A stretch of DNA of 58,042 nt, taken from Candidatus Aristotella avistercoris (GTDB lineage Bacteria > Bacillota > Clostridia > Oscillospirales > Ruminococcaceae). The stretch lies in contig CAJFOV010000015.1 in NCBI GenBank assembly GCA_904397835.1, positions 1 through 58,042 of the forward strand, read 5' to 3'. Position 1 is the first letter of the stretch, and every line of letters begins with the position of its first letter. The notes under the pieces are model-generated. The model saw nothing but the letters and a program-made list of their open reading frames with translations, ran no database searches and had not been told where the DNA came from. Below, piece after piece: positions 35,703-43,545 of this stretch. The position numbers and the translations under genes were made by a program.

Positions 35703-36056
35703 CTAGGTCTTGGTGATGGGCGCCGGGGCAAACCCCAGCTTGTTGCCCAGCACATCCAACACGGCGGTGAGAGAGGCCTCCACACTCTCCACGTCCCCCA
35801 CAATGACCACAGATCCATTGAAGCGGTCCACAAAGGCGATGGAGACGGTGGCGGTCTTGGTGGCCACGTCGGCGGCGATGATGGCCCCCTCGCTGGGGGT
35901 GATGGTCAGGATTCCAATGGCGTCCTTGACCTCGTCCACAATCCCCAGCTTTTTATATAGGTCGTTGACCGGGTGGGCAATGACGTGGGCCAGTGTCACC
36001 TGCTTGCCAGGGACAAATTCCTGAATGATGCGCTGTTTCTTCTCTTCTTGAAACAT
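35703..36056 (-). CDS. eutS: Microcompartment shell protein EutS (BMC-H)
   Basis: A 117-residue circularly permuted BMC-domain hexamer protein of the EutS/PduU type. The sequence [16 protein letters not shown] and [16 protein letters not shown] closely follows EutS of enterics. It caps or bends the shell facet; the permutation gives a small beta-barrel over the pore. ATG 36056 is preferred to the upstream TTG because AGGAG is then 11 rather than 2 bases away. Follows pduT by about 60 bases. Confidence 0.93.
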   Translation of the reverse strand: MFQEEKKQRIIQEFVPGKQVTLAHVIAHPVNDLYKKLGIVDEVKDAIGILTITPSEGAIIAADVATKTATVSIAFVDRFNGSVVIVGDVESVEASLTAVLDVLGNKLGFAPAPITKT

Positions 36057-36116
36057 GGGTGGCAATTCTCCTTGTTTGGCGTGGACCGTCTGCGCCGGAG
36101 GCGGCAGGCAGCTCCA

Positions 36117-36665
36117 CTACAGTAGGCTGTCGAACAGATCCGGATGAGGGCTGGGAATGATCACTTTGCTCACCAGCATTCCCCGCTCCTCTCCGGCCAC
36201 GGCCCCCGCATCCACAGCGGCCTGCACAGCGGCCACGTCGCCGGTGAGGATCACAAAGGACTTGCCGCCAATGCCCATCCCCAGGCGCACCTCCACCAGG
36301 GTGATCTCCGCGGCCTTGACCGCCGCATCCGCCCCCATCACCGAGGCGGTGACATCAAAGAATTCCAGGATGCCCACGGCATTCACCTGCTCCGGGAGGG
36401 TCGCCATGTTGATGGCGTCGATGACCTGGGGGTGAACCCGGGGAATCACCAGGGTGTCGATGACGTTGGCGCCCCCCGTGGCAGCGCCGGCATCCAGTGA
36501 GGACTGGACCGCGGCCACATCGCCGCAGATGAGCACGTTGTATTTGCCCGGGCAGCTGGGCTTGGCGGTGATCAGGCGCACCTCCGCGGCCTTGAGCATG
36601 GCATCCGCCGCCTCAATGCCCTTGGCAATGCTGTTCAGCTCCAAAAAACCAATTGTTTCTAACAT
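36117..36665 (-). CDS. pduT: Tandem-BMC shell protein PduT
   Basis: A 182-residue BMC-T protein with two BMC domains (about 5-85 and 95-175) forming a pseudohexameric trimer. Cys38, in KPSCPGKY, falls at the position where PduT of enteric bacteria binds a 4Fe-4S cluster at the trimer pore. The second repeat has no matching Cys. With the neighbouring PduS flavoprotein gene this suggests electron passage across the shell; that function is inference from the Pdu system. GGGAGGAG precedes the ATG. PduT is a Pdu rather than classical Eut component. Confidence 0.92.
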   Translation of the reverse strand: MLETIGFLELNSIAKGIEAADAMLKAAEVRLITAKPSCPGKYNVLICGDVAAVQSSLDAGAATGGANVIDTLVIPRVHPQVIDAINMATLPEQVNAVGILEFFDVTASVMGADAAVKAAEITLVEVRLGMGIGGKSFVILTGDVAAVQAAVDAGAVAGEERGMLVSKVIIPSPHPDLFDSLL

Positions 36666-36689
36666 AAGCTCCTCCCAAGTGCACCGCTG

Positions 36690-38042
36690 CTACGAGGCGG
36701 TCTGTGTTCCTTCAATGATGATCCGCTCCCCCACGGAGAGAACCACGCCGCCGATGCTGGCGTGGATGTTGGCCCCCAGGCCCTTCTCCGGGGCGGCGGC
36801 AATGAGCTGGCCCTCCTGGACCAGATCCCCCACCTGAACCACCGGGGTGCTGGGCGCGCCGATGTGCTGCCGCACCGGGATCTCCACCCGGTTGGGGGAC
36901 ACGGTGCGCAGGGTGTCAATCTGGTAGTCGTAGTATTTGCCCACCCCAAGGCGGTTGGCAATGCGCTTGGAGGGGATCCGCCGGAACTCCCGCTCCGGCC
37001 GCCGGGTCGGGGACTCAGTGGGCTTTTGGTAGCGGATGCCCGCCTTGGCGTACTGGCTCTTGACAAAGATGTTCACCTGGCGGGGCTGCAGCCCCATGGG
37101 GCAGGCGTAGGTCTCGCAGACGCCGCACTCGCTGCAGGTGAGGGCCTGCTTGAGGTCCACATCCTCCAGCATCTCCGACACGTCCCCGCCGTAGGCCATC
37201 TTGCGCATGATCTTGTGGGGCTGCAGGGGGTGGCCGGTGAGATACCGGGGGCAGAGCTCCGTGCAGCTGCTGCACTGGATACAGGAGGTCTTGGCCCGGC
37301 GCAGGATTACCTCCAGGGGGGTCTCCTTCTGCTGCACCAGGGGGATGTCCTTGGGCACCACAATCAGGCCGGAGGTGGTCTTGGTTACCACCTGGGTCTG
37401 GGCCTCCTCCTTGGTGTACTGTTTGCCCATGAGTGGGCCCCCGACCACCACCACATAGTCCGCAAGGTCCACCCCTGCCTGCTGCAGGCAAAGGGAGATG
37501 GGGGTCCCCACCGGGGCGTAGACGATAACCGGCTCCCGGACCTCCCCGGTGACGGTGATGTACTTGTGGATCAGGGGTTTGCCCTTGGTGGCCTCGTAGA
37601 CGGCATACATGGTGCCCACGTTGGACACCACCGTCCCCACATCCAGGGGGATGCCTGAGGGGGGCACCGTGCGGCCGGTGATGTCGCAGACCATAATCTG
37701 CTCATCCCCGGCAGGGTAGAAGTTTTTCATCCGGTACAGCTGCGCGGGGCTGCCTGCCCGGTCAATGGCCTCCTGGAGGGCGGCAATCTCCCGGGTGTAG
37801 GTCTCCTTCAGGGCGATGTAGATCTTTTGGGCCTTGATGAGCTTTGCCACCTGGTCCACAGCCGCCACGATCTCCTTGGCATGGTGGATCATCAGATACC
37901 GGTCTGTGCGCAGCAGAGGCTCACACTCGGCGGCGTTGACAATAAAATACTCCACCTTGCAGTTGAGTTTGGCGTGGGTGGGAAAGCCGGCGCCACCGCA
38001 GCCGACAATGCCCGCCTGTGCAATCTTTTCCAATAGTGTCAT
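36690..38042 (-). CDS. pduS: PduS-like RnfC-type cobalamin reductase
   Basis: A 450-residue soluble iron-sulfur flavoprotein of the RnfC/PduS type. N-terminal block GIVGCGGAGFPTHAKL (NADH/FMN region), SLBB-like middle, two 4Fe-4S motifs CIQCSSCTELCP and CSECGVCETYACP (about 250-310), and a C-terminal domain with TPVVQVGDLVQEGQLI. It should reduce cobalamin for the adenosyltransferase EutT, keeping the lyase supplied with coenzyme, and may pass electrons through PduT. It follows eutN by 19 bases; AGAGGAG precedes the ATG. Confidence 0.92.
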   Translation of the reverse strand: MTLLEKIAQAGIVGCGGAGFPTHAKLNCKVEYFIVNAAECEPLLRTDRYLMIHHAKEIVAAVDQVAKLIKAQKIYIALKETYTREIAALQEAIDRAGSPAQLYRMKNFYPAGDEQIMVCDITGRTVPPSGIPLDVGTVVSNVGTMYAVYEATKGKPLIHKYITVTGEVREPVIVYAPVGTPISLCLQQAGVDLADYVVVVGGPLMGKQYTKEEAQTQVVTKTTSGLIVVPKDIPLVQQKETPLEVILRRAKTSCIQCSSCTELCPRYLTGHPLQPHKIMRKMAYGGDVSEMLEDVDLKQALTCSECGVCETYACPMGLQPRQVNIFVKSQYAKAGIRYQKPTESPTRRPEREFRRIPSKRIANRLGVGKYYDYQIDTLRTVSPNRVEIPVRQHIGAPSTPVVQVGDLVQEGQLIAAAPEKGLGANIHASIGGVVLSVGERIIIEGTQTAS

Positions 38043-38060
38043 GTGTGTGCTCCTCTTATC

Positions 38061-38324
38061 TTAGGCTTCCACGCTGTCGATGATGCCCACGATGGCGGCA
38101 TCGACGGGGATATCCTCCCTGCCGAACGCCTTGCGGGCGGTGCTTCCGCTGACCACCAGCACCTTTTCCCCGATCCCGGCGCCCACAACATCCGCTGCCA
38201 CGCTGGTGCGGCCGGTGGGGGCGTCATGCTCATCCAGCTGACGCACCACCATGAGCTTCAGGCCACTCAGGCTCTCCTCTTTTTTGGTGGCCCACACATG
38301 GCCCACCACTTCACAAATAATCAT
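38061..38324 (-). CDS. eutN: Microcompartment vertex protein EutN (BMC-P)
   Basis: An 87-residue EutN/CcmL pentamer protein that closes the vertices of the shell. It begins MIICEVVGHVWATKKEESL, with GLKLMVVRQL and the family turn ADVVGAGIGEKVLVVSGSTA; ends with DAAIVGIIDSV. It is the only BMC-P gene in the window. GGGAGGAAG precedes the ATG. Between the TIGR02536-type gene and pduS. Confidence 0.95.
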   Translation of the reverse strand: MIICEVVGHVWATKKEESLSGLKLMVVRQLDEHDAPTGRTSVAADVVGAGIGEKVLVVSGSTARKAFGREDIPVDAAIVGIIDSVEA

Positions 38325-38346
38325 GGGCTTCCTCCCGTACTTGCTC

Positions 38347-39021
38347 TTACTGCTCCAGAACCGTCACCTTTGCGGAGCGGAACACATCTCTGGCCAAGGG
38401 GGTCACAAGGGAGCCCTTGGGCAGGGTGACGGTGCCGTCCTTGGCGCCCTGGACCAGGTCCTGGGCCTCCCTGGCGGAGATGAGGCTCCGCTTGCCGGAG
38501 GCGGTGGGCAGCTCCTGGGGCGCCTTGGGGGCGGCGCAGGGGCTCTTTTGAGTCAGCGCCTCCTCCAGCTGCTCCGGCGAACGGGTACGCACCCCATAGG
38601 CCTTGAGCTTGGTCCGGTAACCCTCCAGGGTCTGATAGAGCTCGCTGTTGCTCTTGGTGGGGGCAACCTCCCGATAGGGGAGGATGTGGGGCAGGCGGTA
38701 GACCTTTTTCTCTTGCAGCAGCGCCTTGATGACGGCGCAGGCGGCAGGTTGGCTGTCCCGTCCCAGGGCGATGTCGCACAGCTGGGCATTGGTCAACGCC
38801 GTGATGACCACCGCATCATAGGGGGCAATGTTCCCGTCCTTGGCATAGTCCGAGACACCGCACAGCCGGTATTTTCCCTTGAGGGATGCCGGCAGGGGAT
38901 CTGCAGGTCCAACGACCAGGAGCTTTGGCGCGTTGCAGTCCGTGCAGCCGCCATCTGCCTGGCCGAGGACCTTGAGCACCTCCTGGGTGATCTGTTCTAT
39001 CAACTGAGGAGTGATTTCCAT
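38347..39021 (-). CDS. Ethanolamine operon protein of unknown function (TIGR02536 type)
   Basis: A 224-residue protein that I match by pattern to the conserved but unassigned ethanolamine-operon family of Firmicutes. It opens with MEITPQLIEQITQEVLKVLG, an amphipathic helix of the kind that targets cargo to the microcompartment, followed by a Cys-containing linker (CTDCN). A Rossmann-like core then shows KLLVVGP and APYDAVVITALTNAQLCDIA, and the end reads SLVTPLARDVFRSAKVTV. The core resembles flavoprotein-like folds, which is only an impression. ATG 39021 follows GGAGGAGAGG. It is between pduL and eutN. Confidence 0.75.
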   Translation of the reverse strand: MEITPQLIEQITQEVLKVLGQADGGCTDCNAPKLLVVGPADPLPASLKGKYRLCGVSDYAKDGNIAPYDAVVITALTNAQLCDIALGRDSQPAACAVIKALLQEKKVYRLPHILPYREVAPTKSNSELYQTLEGYRTKLKAYGVRTRSPEQLEEALTQKSPCAAPKAPQELPTASGKRSLISAREAQDLVQGAKDGTVTLPKGSLVTPLARDVFRSAKVTVLEQ

Positions 39022-39083
39022 TCCGTTCCTCTCCTCCTTTCTCTTTTCCAATGGGACACAGGGCAAAGAGCCCCGGCCCCGGA

Positions 39084-39743
39084 TCAATCTTTTAACAGCA
39101 GGCCCGGCTCCTTGCCGCCGAAGCAGCAGGCGTTGGCCTCATCAAAATCGATGTGCATGGCGAGCCCTGCCGAGGCGCTCACCCGGATGAGGACATCCTC
39201 AAAGGTGATGGGCCGGCCCGTCTCCATGCGCACCCGAACCTTTTGGCCGTCCTGAACCCCATAGAACTGGGCGTCCGCCGGGGTCATGTGGATGTGGTTC
39301 TGGGCGATGATCACCGATCCCACCGCTTGAATGGCCCCCTTTGGGGAAAAGATGTGGACATCCTGGGCCCCTGCCAGATTCCCGGACAGGCGCACCGGGG
39401 CCTTGATCCCCAGGGTGCGGCAGTCGGTCTGGCTCAGCTCCACCTGGGTCTGGCTGCGGGTTGGACCGAGAATGGCCACGTTGCGCAACTCCCCCTTGGC
39501 CGTCACCAGGGAGACCCGCTCCTCACAGAGGAACTGCCCTGGCTGGGAGAGATCCCGCTTGGGGGTCAGTTGGTAGCCCGGGCCAAAGAGCCGCTCCACA
39601 TCCCCCTGGCTCAGGTGGACATGGCGGGCAGAGACCTCCACCGGCACCTCGTTGGGCCGGCGCTGGGTCCCGCCCAGCTGGCCGGAGCCGGCGCACTGGG
39701 CCAGAACCCCCGCTACAATCTGACGAATGGTTTGTTCATCCAT
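39084..39743 (-). CDS. pduL: Phosphotransacylase PduL
   Basis: A 219-residue PduL-type phosphate acetyltransferase that converts acetyl-CoA and phosphate to acetyl phosphate and CoA, recycling CoA inside the shell. It takes the place of the EutD enzyme of enteric operons. Zinc-site motifs are seen: SARHVHLSQGDVERLFG and QNHIHMTPADAQFYG. Residues 1-17 (MDEQTIRQIVAGVLAQC) form the usual encapsulation peptide. ATG 39743 follows TAGGAG by ten bases; the longer frame is unsupported. Confidence 0.95.
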   Translation of the reverse strand: MDEQTIRQIVAGVLAQCAGSGQLGGTQRRPNEVPVEVSARHVHLSQGDVERLFGPGYQLTPKRDLSQPGQFLCEERVSLVTAKGELRNVAILGPTRSQTQVELSQTDCRTLGIKAPVRLSGNLAGAQDVHIFSPKGAIQAVGSVIIAQNHIHMTPADAQFYGVQDGQKVRVRMETGRPITFEDVLIRVSASAGLAMHIDFDEANACCFGGKEPGLLLKD

Positions 39744-39756
39744 GGTATGAAATCTC

Positions 39757-40566
39757 CTATTTCCCCGGCCGGTAGCAGTTGGACAGATACCGGCAGAGCA
39801 TGATGTAGATGGCGCTGCTGACACGGTTCAGCCCCTGGAGCAGATCCTCCCGCTGAACCTGGCCATCCTTGCAGAAGGCATCCACCGCCGCCAGCTCCAC
39901 CTCCCGGGACTGAGTGCGCAGGGCGTTGAGATCCGCCCCAATCTCCCCCATGCCGTAGGAGGGCAGCACATGGCCGATGCCGAAGTATTCCTTGGGGTTG
40001 TGGGACATCTTGCGCAGCTGCCCCTCATTGAGCCCCAAAATGCTTGTCTCCTGCAGGGGCTTTTCCGTCACCTCGCTGGAGAGGACGCCCCGGCAGTAGG
40101 TGAGCAGGCTGTCCAAATCTTGGACCAGCGCCGTCAGTTTTGCCCGGTCCGCCTTGACCTGCAACTGGATGATGGCTGCCTCCAGGGAGTCCAGCTTGCC
40201 CCGCAGCACAATCCTGGGGTGGTTCTTCACCACCAGGACGTTCCCATGGAGATGGGTCATGTGCTCCGGCTTGTGATCAAAAAAGCTGCCGTCCGCCGCG
40301 TTGACAAAGCGGCCCTTCTGTCCGGCTTCCTCTGCGGAATAGGGCTTGATATCAGGATTGACCTGGGGTGCAGCGGGGGATTCCTTTGGGGCAGCAGGCT
40401 GCTTTTTCCCAATTTTCACCTGGCCGTCCACAATCAGCGTCATCCCCTTGTCCTTGATGTACTCCTGGGCCTGCTTGGTGACATAGGTGCTCGAGTCCAC
40501 GGCAATCTCCGTCACCTTGCTCTTAAAGAGCAGCTGGCGGACCGTGTCCTCGGATATGATGTTCAT
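39757..40566 (-). CDS. eutT: Corrinoid adenosyltransferase, EutT type
   Basis: A 269-residue ATP:cob(I)alamin adenosyltransferase that makes the coenzyme for ethanolamine ammonia-lyase. The EutT core has MTHLHGNVLVVKNHPRI, RGKLDSLEAAIIQLQV and the long helical C terminus. The N-terminal part (TYVTKQAQEYIKDKGMTLIV) is the usual EutT leader. The CCxxC metal cluster of Salmonella EutT is not evident, so a metal-independent variant is likely. AAGGGAGGTG precedes the ATG. Downstream of the shell genes and before pduL. Confidence 0.88.
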   Translation of the reverse strand: MNIISEDTVRQLLFKSKVTEIAVDSSTYVTKQAQEYIKDKGMTLIVDGQVKIGKKQPAAPKESPAAPQVNPDIKPYSAEEAGQKGRFVNAADGSFFDHKPEHMTHLHGNVLVVKNHPRIVLRGKLDSLEAAIIQLQVKADRAKLTALVQDLDSLLTYCRGVLSSEVTEKPLQETSILGLNEGQLRKMSHNPKEYFGIGHVLPSYGMGEIGADLNALRTQSREVELAAVDAFCKDGQVQREDLLQGLNRVSSAIYIMLCRYLSNCYRPGK

Positions 40567-40609
40567 GGCGTCACCTCCCTTGTTCTATTGGGGTCTATGG
40601 CGCGCCCCA

Positions 40610-40891
40610 CTATTTGACAGAAGGAAGGATGCCCTCTACCTCGCCGTGGGGTCTGGGGATGACATGGACGGAGATGAGCTCTCCCACCCGGGAGGCCGCG
40701 GCGGCGCCTGCATCGGTGGCCGCCTTGACAGCGCCCACGTCGCCCCGGACCATGACGGTCACAAGGCCACCGCCCACATGCTCTTTGCCGATGAGGGTCA
40801 CGTTGGCCGCCTTGACCATGGCATCCGCCGCCTCAATGGAGCCCACAAGGCCGCGGGTCTCAATCATACCAAGTGCCTGAAGATTTGCCAT
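40610..40891 (-). CDS. eutM: Microcompartment hexamer shell protein EutM, copy 2
   Basis: A 93-residue BMC-H protein of the EutM/PduA type that tiles the shell facets. Core: [51 protein letters not shown]. The pore loop has His38-Val-Gly-Gly-Gly where PduA has Lys-Ile-Gly-Ser-Gly. It is nearly identical to the next gene upstream (see the repeat entry); the marked difference is Glu37 here versus Val37 there. TAGGAGG precedes the ATG. Confidence 0.95.
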   Translation of the reverse strand: MANLQALGMIETRGLVGSIEAADAMVKAANVTLIGKEHVGGGLVTVMVRGDVGAVKAATDAGAAAASRVGELISVHVIPRPHGEVEGILPSVK

Positions 40892-40910
40892 TTTTGTTAC
40901 CTCCTACATA

Positions 40911-40977
40911 GGCCGCCGCTGGATGGGGCGGCCCCGGTCATATTGAAATTTGGGGGTAGCGGGAGAGAGACTCTCCC
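40911..40977 (-). promoter_or_regulatory. Two hairpins between the eutM copies
   Basis: In the 105-base spacer are GGGAGAG / CTCTCCC (40961-40977, 3-base loop) and GGCCGCC / GGCGGCC (40911-40933, 9-base loop). No T tract follows, so they are more likely RNA processing or stability elements than terminators. Confidence 0.55.
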
Positions 40978-40996
40978 AAGGGATCCGGTGAAATCC

Positions 40997-41287
40997 TTAC
41001 TCCGCCACGTCGATGTGGGGCAGGATGTTCTCCACTTCTGCATGGGGTCTGGGGATGACATGGACGCTCACCAGCTCTCCCACCCGGGAGGCCGCGGCAG
41101 CGCCCGCGTCGGTGGCCGCCTTGACGGCGCCCACGTCGCCCCGGACCATGACGGTCACAAGACCGCCGCCCACATGGACCTTGCCGATGAGGGTCACGTT
41201 GGCCGCCTTGACCATGGCATCCGCCGCTTCAATGGAGCCAACCAGGCCTTTTGTCTCAACCATTCCCAAAGCTTGCATGTTTGTCAT
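40997..41287 (-). CDS. eutM: Microcompartment hexamer shell protein EutM, copy 1
   Basis: A 96-residue BMC-H protein, first of the tandem pair and the one directly after eutE. It shares [20 protein letters not shown] and the [20 protein letters not shown] core with copy 2, has Val37 beside the pore instead of Glu37, and a longer acidic tail (PHIDVAE). It would co-assemble with copy 2 in facets, giving mixed or separate hexamers; this is inference. TTAGGAGG precedes the ATG. Confidence 0.95.
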   Translation of the reverse strand: MTNMQALGMVETKGLVGSIEAADAMVKAANVTLIGKVHVGGGLVTVMVRGDVGAVKAATDAGAAAASRVGELVSVHVIPRPHAEVENILPHIDVAE

Positions 41288-41334
41288 TGTCTGTTCCTCC
41301 TAAACAATCAGTTTTCGATTTGATGCATCTGCTT

Positions 41335-42843
41335 TTATGCGTTCTTTTGATTCAGAATATTTTGGAGCACCGCCCGGGTGATACGCTCAATGTCCGCAGC
41401 GCTCACATTGCCGCCCAGAGAGCCGCTGCCGGATAGCGCCGGCGCTCCAGCCTGGGCGCAGACCTGTTTGGCCTGCTCCCGCAGATCCTCCAGTTCCCGG
41501 ACCCCATAGGCGGCCCGGCGGATGTTCAGCAGGTTCATGGGGGTGATGTTGTCCGAGGAGGCAGAACCTCCCACGGCGCCGCAGCCCAGGGTCAAAGCCG
41601 GGGCGATGTTGGTGGTGGCGCCCACCCCGCCCAGGGCGGCCGCGGTGTTGATCATCAGGCGGGAGATGGGTTTTCTCAGCGCAAACTCCCGGATGATCCG
41701 CTCGTCGCTGGAGTGGATGGTCATGGTGTGGCCGGAGCCCTCGTTCTCCAGGATGGCGATACACTTTTCACAGCACTTCTCCCAGGTGTCCTCGGTGAAG
41801 AAGCCCAGCACCGGGCAGAGCTTCTCCCGGGAGTAGGGGTACTTCTTGCCCACCTCGGTCTGCTCCGAGGCCAGTACTCTGGTTCCCTCGGGCACCGAGA
41901 TGCCCGCCATATCCGCAATCACCTGGGCGCTCTTGCCCACAATGGCCGGGTTCATGGTGTTGTTGGCCCGCATGAGGATCCGCTCCACCTTTTGGGACTC
42001 CTCAGGGTTGAGCATGTAGCCGCCCTGGGCCTTGAATTCGGCGATGACCGTATCCCGGATGCAGCTCTCGGTGACGATGGACTGTTCCGAGGCGCAGATG
42101 GTGCCGTTGTCAAAGGTCTTGCTGTCCATGATGTGCTTGATGGCCTTGGGGATATCGGCGCTGCGCTCAATAAAGGCCGGTCCGTTGCCGGGGCCCACCC
42201 CCAGGGCGGGGTTGCCGGAGCTGTAGGCGGCCTTGACCATGGCCTCCCCTCCGGTGGCCAGAATGACGCCGGTATCCTTGTGGCGCATGAGCTCATTGGT
42301 GGCCTGGATGGTGGGGATGTCGATACACTGGATGAGGTTCTCCGGCGCCCCTGCCGCTGTTGCCGCCTCGGAGGCGATGCGGGCGGCCTCCTGGATGCAC
42401 TTCTTGGCGTTGGGGTGGGGGCTGATGACAATGGAGTTGCCCGCCTTCACCGAGATCATGGCCTTATACAGGACGGTGGAGGTGGGGTTGGTGGAGGGGA
42501 TCAGGGCCGCCACCACGCCCATGGGCACGGCGATCTCCATGATCTGTTTCTCCTTGTCCTCCTTGAGGATGCCGATGGTCTTCATGTCCTTGATGTAGTC
42601 GTAGAGGATGGTGCTGCCCAGCAGGTTTTTGAGCACCTTGTCCTGCCAGACGCCAAAGCCGGTCTCCTCCACGGCCATCTTGGCCAGCTTTTCCGCGTTG
42701 GCTGCCCCCGCCTGGGCAATGGCCAGGCAGATGCGGTCAATGCGGGCCTGGTCGAACTCCAGCAGCTCCTTCTGGGCCTGCTTGGCCTTGACCATCAGGT
42801 CCCGGACCTCCTGAATGGACTGTAAGTCCCGATCCAAAATCAT
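41335..42843 (-). CDS. eutE: CoA-acylating acetaldehyde dehydrogenase EutE
   Basis: A 502-residue aldehyde dehydrogenase converting acetaldehyde, NAD+ and CoA to acetyl-CoA. The nucleophile is Cys250 in NGTICASEQS; cofactor-region blocks are PMGVVAALIPSTNPTS and ILATGGEAMVKAAYSSGNPA. The enzyme core ends near 455 and is followed by a Gly/Ser linker and an amphipathic helix (about 480-498, SAADIERITRAVLQNILNQ) that should dock it in the compartment. Classical enteric EutE lacks such a C-terminal tail. AGGAGG ten bases upstream. Follows eutL. Confidence 0.95.
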   Translation of the reverse strand: MILDRDLQSIQEVRDLMVKAKQAQKELLEFDQARIDRICLAIAQAGAANAEKLAKMAVEETGFGVWQDKVLKNLLGSTILYDYIKDMKTIGILKEDKEKQIMEIAVPMGVVAALIPSTNPTSTVLYKAMISVKAGNSIVISPHPNAKKCIQEAARIASEAATAAGAPENLIQCIDIPTIQATNELMRHKDTGVILATGGEAMVKAAYSSGNPALGVGPGNGPAFIERSADIPKAIKHIMDSKTFDNGTICASEQSIVTESCIRDTVIAEFKAQGGYMLNPEESQKVERILMRANNTMNPAIVGKSAQVIADMAGISVPEGTRVLASEQTEVGKKYPYSREKLCPVLGFFTEDTWEKCCEKCIAILENEGSGHTMTIHSSDERIIREFALRKPISRLMINTAAALGGVGATTNIAPALTLGCGAVGGSASSDNITPMNLLNIRRAAYGVRELEDLREQAKQVCAQAGAPALSGSGSLGGNVSAADIERITRAVLQNILNQKNA

Positions 42844-42866
42844 TGCTGCGATTCCTCCTTTGGGTG

Positions 42867-43526
42867 CTAGATTGTTGCTTCGATTGGCGTATCCGCCACC
42901 TGGCAGACCATCTCGGCAAAGGCGTCGCAGGCTGCCTGGCAGGCTGCCTGGTCCCCGGTGAGCAGGGCGCCGGCAAAGTTGGTCTCAGTGGGTGGCTCGT
43001 AGAACACTTTTAATTGTACGTCCGCTGTTTTCAAGGCATGGTCCACACCGCAGACAGCCTCCGCCGGGGGAGCGATCAGATAGGCCAGGGCCTCCCCCTG
43101 GGGAATTTTGGCCTGTTTGGACAGATAGCTCCCGGTGCGGGAGATGCAGTGGGCGAAATAGATGATGGAGTCGTCCGCATTGGCGCTGTAGAAGGCCCCG
43201 TCATTTTCGATGAAGGAGCAGGCGGCGGCCATGCCGCTCTTGACCTCCTCCGGGTTGGGTCCGGCCAGGATGCCGATAAACTCACCAGCCAGCTTGGTGG
43301 AAGCATTGCTTGCCCCGGCATACATGCTGCGGGCATAGACCACCTTCACCTCGGCCTTTTTGGTGGCCTCATCCAGGGCCGCGTAGGAGACATCGTCGCT
43401 GTCGGTGGTGAGAATCCCCAGGCTGTTGTAGCCCTTGGGCACCTTGAGGGCCTTGAGCAAAAAGTCATCCGCGTTGGGGATATAGCGCACGCTCAGGATG
43501 TGGACGGGAATTCTGTCGCCTTTCAA
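42867..43526 (-). CDS. eutL: Microcompartment trimer shell protein EutL
   Basis: A 219-residue BMC-T protein, with two circularly permuted BMC domains forming a pseudohexamer with a gated pore that binds ethanolamine in known EutL structures. Conserved segments: RYIPNADDFLLKALKVPKG, LGILTTDSDDVSYAALDEAT, VYARSMYAGASNASTKLAGE and NFAGALLTGDQAACQAACDA. Start is TTG 43526, with GGAGGGG eight bases upstream. Follows eutC by 19 bases. Confidence 0.95.
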   Translation of the reverse strand: MKGDRIPVHILSVRYIPNADDFLLKALKVPKGYNSLGILTTDSDDVSYAALDEATKKAEVKVVYARSMYAGASNASTKLAGEFIGILAGPNPEEVKSGMAAACSFIENDGAFYSANADDSIIYFAHCISRTGSYLSKQAKIPQGEALAYLIAPPAEAVCGVDHALKTADVQLKVFYEPPTETNFAGALLTGDQAACQAACDAFAEMVCQVADTPIEATI

Positions 43527-43545
43527 TTGCTCTTCCCCTCCCTCT

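Larger units (their letters stand above)
40649..41287. repeat. Tandem duplication of eutM
   Basis: Bases 40649-40891 and 41045-41287 are direct repeats offset by 396 bases, roughly 85-90 percent identical by eye, including silent sites. This suggests a recent duplication or gene conversion of the BMC-H gene. Confidence 0.85.

Noticed and set aside
40892-40996. A second ANTAR target between the two eutM genes
   Set aside because: Hairpins are present but the loops are 3 and 9 bases, without the hexaloop A1/G4 pattern.
36690-40996. Cobalamin riboswitch near pduS or eutT
   Set aside because: Intergenic gaps are 13-105 bases, too short for the aptamer, and the B12-box pattern was not seen.
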